A DNA stretch of 64,000 bases from Diphasiastrum complanatum (GCA_029204225.1 CM055103.1:27762315-27826314), one strand, 5' to 3'. Shown: positions 14,392-28,604, numbered from the stretch's first letter. Numbers and translations are program-made. Notes: a model not told the origin generated them from the sequence alone.

Positions 14392-16847
14392 CTACCTGAA
14401 TTCTACTTCATCTCTAGGACAATCTTCATTTGCTAGCACTATGCCAGGAATCATTGGGGTACTTACTCCCTTGCAACCTGTCATGTCAAAATCATCAATG
14501 ATCTTCCGAATGTATCTTGACTGGCATAGATACAATCTCCCAGTCTGAAGATCTTTGTCGATTTGTAAACCTAGGTAGCATTTGGCTTCTCCTAGGTCCG
14601 ATATTTCGAAGTGCTTCAAAATATCTGCCTTCACCTGTGCAATCACGTTGTCACTCTGTGACAAAATCAATGTGTCATCTACATAGACACCGATTATGAT
14701 GATCTTATGACTTTCACATAAACGTTGTAGTCAGCCATTAAATGCTAGAAGCCCAAGGATCTAAGTGCATGATCATCTTTCTTGTACCACTGCCTGGCGG
14801 ACTGTTTCAGTCCATAGATGCTTCCGTGTATTCTGCAGGCATAGTTTGTGAATGTCTTGCATGCAAAACCTGGTGGCTGGTCCATGTAGACTACTTCATT
14901 GAGCTCGCCATGCATATATGTTTTCTTCTCATCTACGATGTGGATCTTCAGATCGTAGGCAACTGCATATGCAAACAACATGCGTAGAGATGTGTGCTTC
15001 ACAACAGGAAAAAAGGTCTTTGTATAGTCAATGCCATACTTCTATGAGAAGCCTTTTGCAACTAGTCTGGCTTTGTATCTTAGTACATTGTTGTCTGGTC
15101 CATACTTGTGCTTGTAGACCCATTTACACTTGATAGTCTTTCTGTCAGCTAGTAGTGGCTCGAGAGTCCACACTTCATTTTGCGTCATGGAGCTCATTTT
15201 GTCTTCCATGGCCTTGATCCATTCATCCTTGTTTGGACTGTTGATGGCTTCGTCATAAGTTTGTGGTTCACCACCAAATCCATAGAATTCTTCTTGAAGT
15301 AGAAGATGAGCTGTCAGGTACATATCTGACTGGTGCTCTTCTTTGTCTTGCAGATCTCCTTGGAGATAATAGAGACTTAGCAACTATTGGCCTTTGTCTT
15401 GTCTGCTGGCAGCAAAGCTTCGGTGTGTCGCAGGTATTTTGGGCACTCCCGATATATCGGTCTGTCATCAACAAAACTGTCAGTTAGTCCATCTAGAATT
15501 TGAATATCTTCATCTGGATGCTCAGGGTCCGCTCCCTCTTTCGATGTGGGTAGGTCATAGTACTATCTGCTAAGAACTTCGTAGCTGATTGGATCTTCCT
15601 CAGCCATTGTTCTTGTCTCATCGAATCTAAGATCTCTAATAGTCTTCACTTCATTGGTTTGAGGCATGTATATTATATAAAATGTAGAATGTATATCATA
15701 GCCAACCAAGAATCCTTGTTCCAAAGAGGAGGACATGATTAGCAAATCAGGAGATTACAAGAACGGCTGATTAGGCACGTCCTAACGGTATCCTATTAGT
15801 CTCCAGAGGATGACGTCCTCTTGGCACTTTCGCGATCTCATCTGTCCTTTCACGAGTGGAGGTCTGCTGTTGTTTGGGTTTTCGTGTCTTCTTGTGCCTT
15901 TGCCTTTGTCATTAGGTCGCCTTGGGTCCACGAACCTTTTTTCGTGTTCGTGTGACCTTCAGTCAACGAACGTTTGACCGTCGTCTTCATGTCTTCGGAC
16001 CTCAAAGCTTTTCTGTTCATCATCTTCATGTCTTCGGACCTCGAAGCTGAGTCTGTTCGTTGTCTTCATGTCTTCGGACCTTGAAGCTTTTATGTTCGTC
16101 GTCTCTATGTCTTCAGACCTCAAAGCTTTTCTGTCCGCGATCACTAGGCTCCTTTGTTTCTCTTCTACCTTGAGCTCTAAAGCTATCATAGCTTTGTGGT
16201 TGGAAACAATTTGTTTCTTCAGTAGTGCTCTCTGGCTTCGACTTCTTCCTTGATGTCGATCACTATCATGTTGAAGGTCATTGTTGGATCTTTAGCCAGT
16301 GAGGTCTGGGTTGTTTGAAACGATCATGGTAAGGAACGTAGCAGGTAGCTGAGCTGCTTCGTTTGTGAGACTGCATATTTTTGCTCCAACATTGTGTAGC
16401 GATAGGAACAGGTTCTTCATCTTCCTGATGAAGCTTGTAAGATCTTTGCCATCCCATCTTAGATAGATAAGCTGATCCTCTAGATGCATTATCTGATTTC
16501 GTGACTTGGTCTGAAATCTACTGATGAGTGTAGCCCACATCTTTCTGGCATTAGAGATTGATGCGAGGTCAAGGGTAATGCTGTCTTTGATGGAAGAGGA
16601 GATGACAACACCTGCTTTGTCATTTTTCTCTTTCCATTCTCAAAGTTCTTTGCATGTCTGTGTTGGCTAGCATCTCTTTTGTGCCATCTACCCACGGCCA
16701 TAACGCTTCTCCTCTTAGGATGAGTGATGTCTTTACTTTTCAGGCCAAGAAATTTGACCCGTCTGCTTCAAGTATTGTGCTTTGATTGGATGTTGTGAAT
16801 GGAAGCCATAGCCTGGTTGTGATCAACCTACAGAGGCTTTGATACCA
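14392..16847 (-). pseudogene. Degenerate Ty1/copia gag-pol (minus strand)
   Basis: Reading leftwards from 16847, Gag starts near 16790 (ILEADGSNFLA then TGA where Trp is expected, then KVKTSLILRGEALWPWVDG) and continues with QIMHLEDQLIYL. Further on is the RT N-terminus (EDKMSSMTQNEVWTLEPL, CKWVYKHK, ARLVAKGFS), then YMDQPPGFACK and YGLKQSARQWYKK, and the RT C-terminal region DILKHFEISDLGEAKCYLG ending NEDCPRDEVEFR at 14392. Several stops and shifts occur. The integrase and RNase H are missing. Confidence 0.88.
16835..16847 (-). other. Primer binding site of the minus-strand copia
   Basis: The minus strand reads TGGTATCAAAGCC, the usual tRNA-Met-type primer site of plant copia elements. It sits just inside the LTR end at 16849 or 16886. 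Confidence 0.7.
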
Positions 16848-16848
16848 C

Positions 16849-17422
16849 TGATGGAATCCGATAATCGGGTCGCTCTGATAGCCACTGTTGGAATCCGATG
16901 ATTCTGACTCATGCGACGATTTTACTTTGAGCTCAAATGGAGCCGATCTGTCGGACAAGGCTATTGCCTCAAATTGCGATCAGTCATCCTCCAAACAACA
17001 TATAACTGCTGCTAATCTAATAATGAATTTATGAACAACAGATAATGTCTAATGACAATGGAAATATATCTATTAATAAATTGAACAAGCATCACAACAT
17101 TCAGAGATTGCACATTGAGCAAAAAACTGTAACTTGTCTGTATTATCAAAATTGAATATACATCAATAATTTCTTTTGAACGTTGTCTGTTTTTCAGATC
17201 AGCGCATCGGCGCAAGAGAGGTATTCTCTCTCGCGAATGAACTAGCTACTGCTAAAACTATCTTACTTCTTTGATACGCACCTCACTCTGAGTGTTACGT
17301 TCAAGGCTGTGTGTATTCTCTATGCTTGTCTATCCAATACATATATCATACTTGATTAGATTACAAGATTTGATTAGCTAAAAGTTTAGCTAAACAGTCA
17401 TTACTACATCTTTGTTAACATT
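16849..17422 (-). repeat. Probable 5' LTR of the 14.4-16.8 kb copia
   Basis: It begins next to the PBS. GGAATCCGAT occurs twice (16852 and 16889), so the inner LTR end could be TGATGGAATCC (16849) or TGTTGGAATCC (16886). The outer end TTTGTTAACA at about 17422 would give TG..CA termini. No second LTR remains, so the boundaries are tentative. Confidence 0.45.
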
Positions 17423-17998
17423 GCATGGCGGCGTTGGAACGTGATAGTTTAAAACATCACGCCCAAGTAGCTGAGGTTCAATAGTTCGTCCATGCCCGAT
17501 TGTTGGCTGATTCTGACGAATCTCCGAGATACCCAACCAGAGCTAACCAAGAGCACCTCTCACCTTAGACTGATGAGGTCTTTGAGAAGACGAGACAAAC
17601 GAAGACTGAGAGCCGAGTATGAGAGCTGAGGAATACTAGTTAATGTTGTCAAGTAGAAACTGTGTAAGCCTCATGGTGAATCCCGAAAGATGGAATGACC
17701 ATGTAGGAACTAGTATTTCTAGGCAAAGTAATAAATGCAAGTAGACCCCTCTTAAAGAAAGTAGAGTGAGCCACCTTTTGATGGTGACCTCTAGTGGAGA
17801 GCATTATTTCACTTGTAATTTGTGAAATGTGGAAATGCCACGAGGATGCCACCTAAGAAGCTCTCTTGCTTATTTAAGAGACTCCCTCTTTGAGAAGAGG
17901 AGCTTTTTGTGTATTGTATCTACTCCATGCTGAAATGAGAAAAGCCTCCACGAGTTTGGTGCATCCATTGAGCTCCTTGATCATGCTTGTTTCTTGAG
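17423..17998. other. Gene-free segment, possible solo LTR
   Basis: No domain on either strand. The segment from about 17640 has LTR-like style (TTATTTAAGAGACTCCCTC promoter-like words at 17870), but no matching partner or target duplication could be found. Confidence 0.3.
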
Positions 17999-18560
17999 TA
18001 ATGCATTCATGATCTTGCCCTTCCATCCTTTGTGTGTGGTTGTGGATAGTAGAGTGGAATAATTTTCTTGCTTTCCTAGAGTGGATTAGATTTCCTTTCT
18101 TGCTTGTGGATTAATGTAGATAGCAACATTCGGGTAGACTATAGAGGCTATAAATATGGTGTAAATATTGTAGATTCTTGACATTCTAGTTCTTGATGTT
18201 ATTAGGATGTCCAACAATCAAAAGACTGGTTGGTTTCTTGATTCTTGGACTTCTAAAATGTTGTAGATTAGTTTCTTGTTTTTTTGTTTTGATGCTGTAG
18301 ATTAATTGGAGTTTCAATAGCTGTTCCCAGGTCGTTTTTTGAGTAGGTAGCTATAGGAACTGTTGAACGTTCATTCAGATTGCATGCTGATCTGTAAGTG
18401 AATGTTCATGGCTTGCATTTCCTGATTGAGTGTGAGTGCTTTCAAAAGAGAACGACCATGATTTGTCCTCTGACAGGCAGGACAAACATACTACAATGTT
18501 GAAATCTGTCCATTCGGACTGATCGTAAAGAACAAGCCCACAACCTCTGTTGCCCTTCTG
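17999..18560 (-). repeat. Interspersed repeat, uninterrupted copy A
   Basis: The reverse complement matches two blocks elsewhere: 25120-25563 and 29243-29395. In the other copy these blocks are split by a 3.68-kb copia. Here the junction is continuous (GACTATAGAGGCTATAAAT at 18137-18155), so this copy preserves the empty insertion site. The repeat family itself is unidentified. Related sequence also appears at 31289-31358. Confidence 0.8.
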
Positions 18561-18728
18561 AGCGAACCTGGGCACGTATTCGTGGACATTTCGACACTGG
18601 ATTTAATAGAATGAATCTCCACCAAGCCAGAATTTGGAACTGGAAAAGACTTTTTTTTCAAATGTAGATGTGGAGACAAGTGTAAAAATCAGTCCTCCAT
18701 TATTTGGTTTGACCATGTCATCTGGTAC

Positions 18729-20540
18729 ATGATGAATAATCTGAGCATTTTCTTCCCGGGTGCCTCTCCACAAAACCAACTCAATGTCTTTTTTCTATGG
18801 CTACACAAACCTGATAGGGATGTTGTAAAAGCTCATATTACCTTCCTTTATCTATGCCCATGCATGATTGAGACTTCCATTGAACTTGTTGCAAATCCCT
18901 CTGCTAAACTCCTTGCTCATCTTGGTGATGCCAAGAATATTAGAGAAATTGAACGCCTGCTTAAAAGACCTAGCTTCTTTACTTTACAAGGTTCTTCCAA
19001 AACACTAGTAAACGTACAAGCACTTTCAATCTCAACAACCCTAGCTCTGTTCTCTCTGGCCAAGGTAAAAGAAAAAAGTTTACTGGATACAAGGGAGAAG
19101 AAGGACAAGGAAGTGGTACAAAGAGCGATTTGCCAGTCAAGAACCTGAATTTCTATCGGGAATTGATAAAGCACATCATAACCCTTATTTTATTTGCATA
19201 TATCTCGTACGTAAAATTGCTATAGAAAGACTTGATAGCCTGGATTTTATTCCTTTTCATGATCCTACAAATAATTTCGTCTCAAATTCTTTGGAATACA
19301 TTAACACCTCTATAAGTGAGTTACTACCCGATGATTTCATATATTCAAAAGAATTACCTTACCTACTTTGCACCTATAAGGCGCATAAGGAAGCATTTCG
19401 ATGGATCACAAATGCACATGATTGCTGTTTTTCCATACTTGCAAAATTCCTAACAGGTGCTCTTGGTATGCTGTATTCTTTTATTATGAAAGATGCAGGC
19501 CTGAAGGCAAAAACATAGAAGAGTGTCCTCAATGGGGATACATCTTTACTTTGGCAATGTGATTCATCAGTTGACTTCTATCTAAATTTACCCAACATAT
19601 ATATATGATGTAGACAATAGATATTTCTAAATGCTATGAAAATATTTCTTTGGAAGGTACTGACGGTCTGAAAACCATTATGACAAAACTAATTTGCTTG
19701 GCATTCAAAGCTGCCCAAGTCAAAACACTTAAATATAGATGTTTATCTGGGTCTAATAAATTTAAATGGGCATCCAAAAACGCGATTTTGGACGAAGGGA
19801 ATGATATTGACAATGATACTTTGTGTAAATGGAACTCCTACTTGATAGATAACTGTTGTATTGTAAGACTGGGGAATCACACTTGGCGACAAATTCGAGG
19901 AATACCGATGGGATTCTCGTGCTCACCATTATGGTGCAACTGGTACCCGTCATTCTTTGAGATGCAATTTATCAAAAGACTTGCAAAACTTGGGCATGTC
20001 GAATATATGAATAACTTCAAATATTTGCTCAAATATATAGATGACATCTGCTTTATCAATAATCATATGGTGGGATGCTTTTTCGATAAAACCCAACCTA
20101 GAACAACAAACAATCTGTTCTGGATCTATCCCTTAGAGGATCTTGAGATTGATGGAAGTGATAACACAGCTAACTCAGCAAACTTTTTGAATATCACAAT
20201 TACTTTCGACCCAACTACGGGCTGTTCACTACTTTCCAAATATGATAAAAGGAGAGACCTTCCTTTTCGTTTCCTGCAATATATACACCTTGTCTCAAAT
20301 AGACCTATATTCAATTCATACAAGGTTATTATATAGCAAACGATAGTTGTCATGTACTATTGTAACGAACAAGAAACTTTTCAAGGAAATACAAACTCTT
20401 GTAGATACCTTTCAGAGCAACGGAGTTGCTCGTGATAAATTGTGTATGATCATTAACAAGCTTTTGTATCATGAAGAATTTTCAGGACTGTTATTTGATT
20501 TGCCTAGAAATATTAACAATATTTTGGTGGGCAGTTAGCT
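18729..20540 (+). pseudogene. Penelope-like reverse transcriptase remnant
   Basis: A reverse transcriptase with the features of Penelope-like elements. An N-terminal RT region LPYLLCTYKAHKEAFRWI (about 19351) is followed by motif A-like VDISKCYENI (about 19613), motif B GIPMGFSCSPL (about 19900), motif C YIDDICFINN (about 20033) and a C-terminal YDKRRDLPFRF block (about 20245). This order matches a large RT clade that I know mainly from invertebrates and algae, which has LPKLHK, GIPMG, YIDD and YDKRDDF. The frame breaks at 19516 (TAG) and between 19600 and 19650. The upstream frame 18729-19148 (139 aa) has no recognised domain, although this clade can carry a GIY-YIG nuclease. Placement within the clade needs a phylogeny. 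Confidence 0.75.
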
Positions 20541-20603
20541 TTCCCTTAGGGGGGAGCTAGCTGCCCCCTGAGGGATTCATTGACTATGGGTATTGGTTGG
20601 TGG

Positions 20604-21603
<1,000 letters not shown>

Positions 21604-21896
21604 TTCGGCATTATACATGAGTTCTTTTGGGTCCATCTATCCATTGGTGCACTATATTGGTGATATCTTGCAATCTTGTGTGTAGAATTCTCATGTTATG
21701 CTGTATTCAGATCCACATGTGTGAATTACTATAGTTTACTATTTTTGTTCGGAAAACAACTTCATTTCATCCTATGTTTGATGTTTGATCAAGTTCTTAT
21801 TGAGTTTGTATCTCTTTCATTAAGTAGATGTGTTGACTTTCATACCAAAGATCAAGAGGACAAATTTGGATCTTAGTGATTCATATTTCTTCACAT
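21604..21896 (+). repeat. 3' part of a copia LTR
   Basis: It matches the distal half of the solo LTR at 40920-41586 (reverse complement), starting at TTATACATGAGTTC and ending TTCTTCACA just before the PBS. The proximal half is missing and is replaced by module X and the CT tract. Confidence 0.8.
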
Positions 21897-21909
21897 GGTA
21901 TCAGAGCTT
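21897..21909 (+). other. Primer binding site (tRNA-Met type)
   Basis: TGGTATCAGAGCT immediately follows the LTR end CACA. It is the canonical plant copia primer site. Confidence 0.85.
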
Positions 21910-22494
21910 GTGTTGCAGGTTTGGAAGGATCAAGCACATCTATCAAGGATTTGGAGGAGTTTCTATCTCTAGAGCATGCTAGAAGAGCTTCTACTCAAAA
22001 ATCAAGAATTTTGCATATGTAGAATTGATCTTTTGTAGATCAAAACTCAATTTAGGTTTATGAACTTGATGAATTCTGATTTCACACTAGGCTAATTGGA
22101 ATTGGCTGATTTTTTATGCATTAGGAAGGTTCATTGGAGGCTACAAGATTCTATATCAAGTTTTAAGCAATTGCATGTAGAATTTGAGATATTCAATCTC
22201 TTGTGATTTTGTCAAAATCTTAATTTTGATTGGATCTCTATTTTGTGAGGTTGCTGGACTTCAATAGAGTGTGTTTCAATCTTAGGAAGTGGCAAGATTC
22301 ATTAGTTTGTTGGTAGATCATAGGTTGATCAAGATTTCTACATTCTATGTGTTGATTTGCTAGATATAAGTGCAAGAAGAGAATTGAGAGGTTCCATATC
22401 TTTGTGATTTCTTTTTGGAAACATTTGTTGTATTTCAAAAGAGTGCTTTGTGCATTGGAACAAATTGAAGGAGAAATATCAGGTCATTGCAACA

Positions 22495-24931
22495 TGGCTA
22501 TAGTGAGTGGATTCATGTTGGAAGGCAATGACAAGCCTACCTCATCCAACTACTCTACATGGAAGGTGGGGATGGAATCACTTTTTGAAATGCATGAGTT
22601 GATGGATATTGTTGTAGGGTTGGAGGAGAGACCCTTGGTTCAACAAGAGTAATTGATGTATGACAAGAGAGCTAAGAAAGCTCTACACATGATCCAGATG
22701 AATGTTACCAAATGAGCTACTCAAGGAGATTGGTAAGTCCAATTCACCTCGAGAGGCTTGGGAAGCTTTATAAATCCAAGTCTACATCTAGAGTGTTGAC
22801 TCTAAGAAGAAAAATCTTTCAAAGAATTCAAAAGAAAGAAGAGAGTCCTAATACATTTGTTTTGAGAGTAAAGGCTTTAAGTGATGAGTTACGTTGCATT
22901 GATGAGAGCATTAAGGAAGGAGAGAGATTGTTCAAGTTATTCTTAATGGTTTGTTGGATGCTCATTCTAACATTGTACAAAGTCTTACTATTCAAAAAAT
23001 CTTGCTAAGTTTGGTTGATCTTCAAGAGATCTTGATCAATAAAGAATATAGTTTTCAAGCAAGAGGTGGATCTACATCGACCTCTCAAGATGAGGAGGCC
23101 ATGTTCATCAAAGGCAAGTTCAAGGGCAAAAGCAAGGGCAAGTGGTCTAAAGGACAAGATTGTGTTGAGTCTTCATCTTCTTTTGGTAAGAAGAAAGATA
23201 GGTCAAAGTTGAAGTGCTTCTTTTGTGGCATCAAGATCATTTTGCAAGTGATTGCTACAAAAAGAAGAGAGATCAAGGAGACAAGAAAGGTAATCTAACT
23301 CTTGATGAGGATGGTGTTGACGCTCAAAACACAAATGATGATGACTTTTCACAAAGAGTATTTCACTACTTTGTTGGCATATGTAGATGACAAGAGGCTG
23401 ATCTACACGGCCAATGATGGTGAGTGTGCAATCAAAGGGATTGGCACAATTCTTGTTTCTCTCTCCACATATAGGAATGTTCATTTGAAGGATGTTTTGT
23501 TCATTCCATCTATTACTAAGAACCTACTTAGTGTGAGTCAAATGCTAAGCAATGGTCTTAAGGTTGAGTTTGATGGAGATGCTTGTATGATCAAAAGGAA
23601 GGATGTCTTGATTGCAAAAGGTAAAAGGCAAGGGACGTTATTCAAACTAGATGCTTGTGTTATTGCTAACCAAGTTTGATGTGTGGCAAGTGAGCAAATA
23701 CCTATTCAAGAGGTTTGGCATAAGAGGATGGGACATCTCAACTACAAGTCATTGGAGGTAATGGATAGAAAGAAAGTTGTGATTGGTCTTCCAAGTTCCT
23801 TAACTAGCATCCACCATGTTTGTGAGTCTTGTGCTTTGTCAATGTCACATAGACTACCTAATACTATATCTATATCTAAATCTACAAAGCCTTTTCAAGT
23901 TGTACATTTGGATATTCATGGAATTACTACAATTAGCAATAGTGGAGCTACAATGTATGTAACTTTCATTGATGATTTTAGTAGATTTTGTTGGATCTAT
24001 CTACTAAAGAGCAAAGATGAAGTGTATGATGTCTTTGTGAAGTTCAAGAATGCAAGGGAGAACCAATTTTCCACAAGGATCAAGTGCTTGAGTGAAAATG
24101 GTGGTGAGTATATCTCAACCAAGTTCAAGGCCTTTTGTGATGAGCATGTGATCAAGAGGGAGTACACAACTCCAAGGACACCACAACCAAATGGAGTGGC
24201 CATGAGGAAAAATAGAACTTTATGTGAAAGTGCCAAAGCCATGAGGTTAGGAGCTAACCATTTTGGGATCAAGCTTTGTTGTGTGCTAACTTTTTATGCA
24301 ATAGGTGGCCGAGTGCTATATTGGATCGAAGGACACCTTTTGAGATGCTATTCAAGAGGAGGCTGAGCGTCAAGTTTTTTTAAACTTTTGGATGCACTTG
24401 CTATGTCAATATAACTCTTGATGATAGGACAAAGGAGGATCCAACTTCAAGGAAAGGTATATTTGTGGGATATAGTGAGGTGAGTAAAGCCTACAAGGTT
24501 TACATTCCTACTGCTAATAAAGTGATTATGGGTAGAGATGTCAGTTTATATGAGGGAAACATTTCAAAAGTATCTTCAAGTATTGATAATGTGGATGGAT
24601 CTAACAATCTTGATGATGATGATATGGATCCTACTTTAGATGGTGATGATGAAGGACCTTCATCAAGTCAAAAGCCAAGGAGAACATCAAGGGAAAGACA
24701 AATGCCTTCGAGGCTCACGTATGATGAGAAAGGTAAGCAAGTGGAAGTGACTCATTTTGTATTTCTCACATATTTTGGTGGATCTTCTTGTGTAAATGAT
24801 GCTATGAAAGTGAATGGTGATTTTCATGGCATAGATGCAACTAATGGATCTAGAAAACAAGTTTTGTTCAATGATTTTGATGGTCAAGTGGAAGATCAAA
24901 AGGTTGATCTCAAAGGGCTGAAGAAACCTTG
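22495..24931 (+). pseudogene. Ty1/copia gag, protease region and integrase, RT missing
   Basis: Gag starts at 22495 (MAIVSGFMLEGNDKP, SSNYSTWKVGMES). It has stops near 22650 and a zinc knuckle (KCFFCGI..DHFASDCYKKK, about 23212-23262) broken by a one-base shift. From 23302 a protease/GAG-pre-integrase frame (DVLFIPSITKNLLSVSQM) leads to integrase from 23683, with the zinc-binding VWHKRMGHLNY..CESC, then VVHLDIHG, FIDDFSRFCWIY, ENGGEY and TPRTPQPNGVAMRKNRTL. A linker (24465-24931, GYSEVSKAYKVY, MGRDVSLYE) follows. The sequence then leaves the element before any RT or RNase H. The long segment 21910-22494 is an untranslated leader. It cannot transpose on its own. Confidence 0.9.
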
Positions 24932-25045
24932 AGTTTCTATTTTTCCAAAGCTTTAGTATTTTGTTGTCTCTCCTTACAATTTTTTGGGCTAGGCCGACAT
25001 ATCGGATGAGGACGACACCGACGACCATGTCCAAGACGAGTTATT

Positions 25046-25563
25046 GGTGTTAACAGATTCTTTGCTCCAGAATCCGCTACGTGTTTCTTGCTCATCTGGT
25101 TTACCACTTCTGTGTTTTTTGCCTATCAACAGAGGTTGTGGGCTTGTTCTTTACGTTTTTACTCTTATTACAATGCCCAGGTCAAGCCGAATGGACAGAT
25201 TTCAATGTTGTAGTATGTTTGTCATGCTTGTTAGAGGACAACTCATGGTTGTTCTCTCTTGAAAGCACTCACATCAATCAGAAATGCAAGCCATGAATGT
25301 TCATTTACAGATCAACATGTAGCCCAAATGAACGTTCAACAATTCCTACAGCTATTTGCTCTAAAAACGACCAAGGAACAGCTATTGAAACTCCAATTAA
25401 TCTACAACATTAACAGAAAACAAAACAAGAACACAAGAAGCTAATCTACAGCATTTTAGAAGTCCAAGAATCAAGAAATCAACCAGTCTTTTAATTGTTG
25501 GACATCTCAAGAACATCAAGAACTAGAATGTCAAGAATCTGCAAGATTTACACCACATTTCTA
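25046..25563 (+). repeat. Interspersed repeat copy B, left half
   Basis: The part from about 25120 matches the reverse complement of 18160-18560. The first 70 bp (GTTAACAGATTCTTTGCTCC onward) match 31289-31358. The block ends at the target duplication TTCTA (25559-25563), where the copia element inserted. Confidence 0.8.
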
Positions 25564-26207
25564 TGTCGCGAATCTGATTTTGTTAGAGTTCGTTTGGTTT
25601 TCTTTTTGCGAAAGTTTTTAGGATCCTAAACAAGCGACCACAGATCACATAATATAAAAGATTCGAGCAACCAAGATGACAAAAACAATGAAATGGAGAA
25701 GAGAGCAATTGTATTATCTGTTTTTGAGTTTCGAGTGAGTTGGTCAGTGTCTCGCTCGTTGGCTGTTTGACGCTCAGCTCAATCACTATGTTCTGCTCGT
25801 TGGCAGACTTTCATGCACAACTATTCTCTCTATTTTTGTCTCTCTATCTTCTTTTTTGTGTTGATTAAAAAGTGTATTTTTATCTCCATTGTGTGGAGTT
25901 TACAAGACAAGTAAACAGAGAATTACCAGACAAGTCAATGCTAAGCAACTAGTTAGTTATTCTCTATTATCGCTAACTCTTTCAGTTGAGCGTGAAGTAC
26001 AACACACCACGCTCATCAAGCTGCCAGTTGGCAGCACAAATTGTTTTCCTTCGTCTTCGTTTCATTTCGTTTTGTTTCGTGTCTTTTGTTTCATGTTTTT
26101 CGGTCTTCGAGGTATGTTCGACCTTCGGGGTATTTCGCCCTTCGACCTTCACTTTCTTTCGCTTCGTCACCTTCGTGACAAAGTTCAGGAGTTCACAATT
26201 TTTGACA
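25564..26207 (-). repeat. 3' LTR of the 25.6-29.2 kb copia
   Basis: On the plus strand it runs TGTCGCGAATC...TTTTTGACA. It matches 28617-29242 over its length, with scattered substitutions and small indels. Confidence 0.9.
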
Positions 26208-28590
26208 TTCCCTCTTGAACCTTGCAACTTTGTGTATTTAATCCAATTGCCTTTCTTTGCCTTGCGAAGAGTGGTTTGTCGAGCGACTTCGTGAGCAAAT
26301 CTGCAACCATGTCTTCAGATCTTATGTACTGGACCTTGAGCTCTCCTTTTGAGATCAGGTCTCGAATATGATGGTACTTCAGAGGTATATGTTTTGTCTT
26401 TGAATGAAAAATAGGATCCCGGGATAGATATATGGCACTTTGAGAATCCATCATTAACGTGCATGGTTCTCCTTATGGTATGCCAATTGCCTCCAACATC
26501 ATCTGCAACCATACTACCTCATTCACCATCTTTGAAGCTGCGACATATTCAGCTTCGCATGAGGATTGAGCCACCAAGGTTTGCTTCTTGCAGGTCCAGC
26601 TGATTACTAATCTGCACGCTATCGAACATCCTCCTGTCATAGACTTGTTGTCATCTTTGCAGCTTGCCCAGCTTGCATCACTGTAGTGGTGCAGCTCGAA
26701 TCCTTTTTCTTTGTTGTCTACTTTGTAGGTTATTCTCATGTTTTGGGTACCCTTCAGATATTGTAGAATTCGTTTTGCCATTTGCCAATGCGCCATGCCA
26801 AGATTTGAGGAGATTCGCTTAAAGCGATCAGGTTTTGGTAGGGTATACCTTCCATCTTCTGTCTCTCCTCCACTGTTTTTGGACAATCCCGCTTCATTAG
26901 TCTGGCTCCAACTATCATTGGTGTGGCTTTTTCTTTGCAGTCCATCATTCAATACTGGTTCAACACTTTTCGGATGTACTCTGACTGACTCAGATGCATT
27001 TCTCTTCTTATTCGATCTCTTCTGGTCTCCAGTCCAAGGCACTTTGTTGCTTCTCTTAGATCTGTGATTACATAACTTTCAGAAATCAGGCTCTTCGTTT
27101 TCTTGATTAGCATCAAGGAGTTTCCTATCATTAGGGAGTCATCCACAAAAATAGTCAAAATCACATAATCTCTTCCTACTTTTTCCATATAGATATTGCA
27201 ATCTGGTTGTGTAGGAGTGAAGTCTAGAGACTTCAGAAGACAGTCGAGCTTCTTGTACCAAGCTCATGATGCCTACTTCAGACCATAAATTCATCTTTGT
27301 TTTCTGATGTATTTAGTATGCTATTAGAATTGTTGATTATCTTGGCTTGGTAGAGATTGCCTTCTTTGCATCCAACTGTCAGCAACTTGTTTGTAGTTTT
27401 CTCGATCATCCGGCATATGTTGCCATCGAATAGAACTCGAATTCCAAGATTTGCCATCTTGGAGATTGATAGCAGGTCTCTTCTTAGTGAAGGTATGTAG
27501 AGTGCTCCTAGCAACTCTGCTTAACCTGACAATGTTCGTAGTTGTAGAGTCCCGATGGCCTTGACATCGTGTCGGCTCACATCACCTAGAATCACTGGTC
27601 TGTTGTTCTCGAGTTCTCTGAAGTCAATCAAGATTCTTTTGTTCTAGGTGATGTGCGAGGTTGCTCCTGAATCAATGACTACATCGTAGTCTTGTTCGGT
27701 GTAGCTTGTTGAAGCTTCATTGAATATCGTGAAAGCTTCATCACCTTTGTTTGCATCCTTGGATGACTCTGCAACATTCGCTTTGTCAGTTTTGTTCTTT
27801 CTTTTCGGTTTGAATCTGCAATCGTATGCAGAGTGTCCCTTCTTCTTGTAGTGCATGCAAGGTATTGTTGGGTTGAACCAGCATGTATTGGGTGTGTTTC
27901 CTGGTTTGTGACAGTGATCACATAAAGAAGATTGTTGGTTATCATTGCCTTTGCTCAAAGACTTTGTATTCATCCTATCGAATCTGGGCTTGTTCTTGTT
28001 CTTCTTCCTTCCCTTCGTGAAAAGAGCTTTCTCCTGATCATTGTTTCCTGATTGCTCTCTTGAATGTCATATCTGATAGACTCAGTATGAGCATTCTCAA
28101 CGGCTGATAGGATGCAGGTAGGGATTTCATGAAGTACCTGGTGTTCTTGCCCAGATGCAGCGAGTTGTGCGAAGATCGTTCTGATATTCTCAACACTCTA
28201 ATCCAACTGATTGCCATCCCATCATATAGATTGCAGCTGATTGTGAAGATGTGTCACTGAAGAAGCAATCCTCACTTCATACTTCTGCTTTAATATTTCT
28301 CATGCTTCATGACTGCTTTCATAGTCTTCAATCTGCATGAGTATTTTTTCGTTGATGGACGAAGTGATGATCACCATTACACGTTCATCTTTTCTAATCC
28401 ACTTAGCTCTCCTCGGGTCTCCCTCTGGAGGCTGCACCTTCGTGAGTTCGGATGCCTTCACCCTTTAGAAGTGTTTTGATTTTGAATTTCCATACTCTAT
28501 GGTTTTTGCCATCAAGACTGATTGCTATTCTCGTCTAGATCATTGTAGCCATATTGTGTTGCCTAGAGAATCACTGTTCAGATATCAGTA
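26208..28590 (-). pseudogene. Deleted copia gag-pol
   Basis: Gag near 28.55-28.0 kb is heavily broken. A double zinc knuckle (CDHCHKPGNTPNTC; CMHYKKKGHSAYDC) and protease VIDSGATSHIT lie at 27973-27644. GAG-pre-integrase (ALYIPSLRRDLLSISKMANL) lies at 27514-27278. The frame then passes straight to the RT thumb ASWAWYKKLD (about 27250) with YVILTIFVDDSLMIG (about 27150), CLGLETRRDR, and RNase H (HHYSDASWASCKDD, CEAEYVAASKMVNEVVWL, MMDSQSAIYLSRDPIFH, DMVADLLTKSLDKPLF) ending near 26185. Integrase and the RT fingers are gone. The plus-strand element at 36.9-39.8 kb is a sister copy that retains them. Confidence 0.9.
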
Positions 28591-28604
28591 GTGATAACCT
28601 TAGC

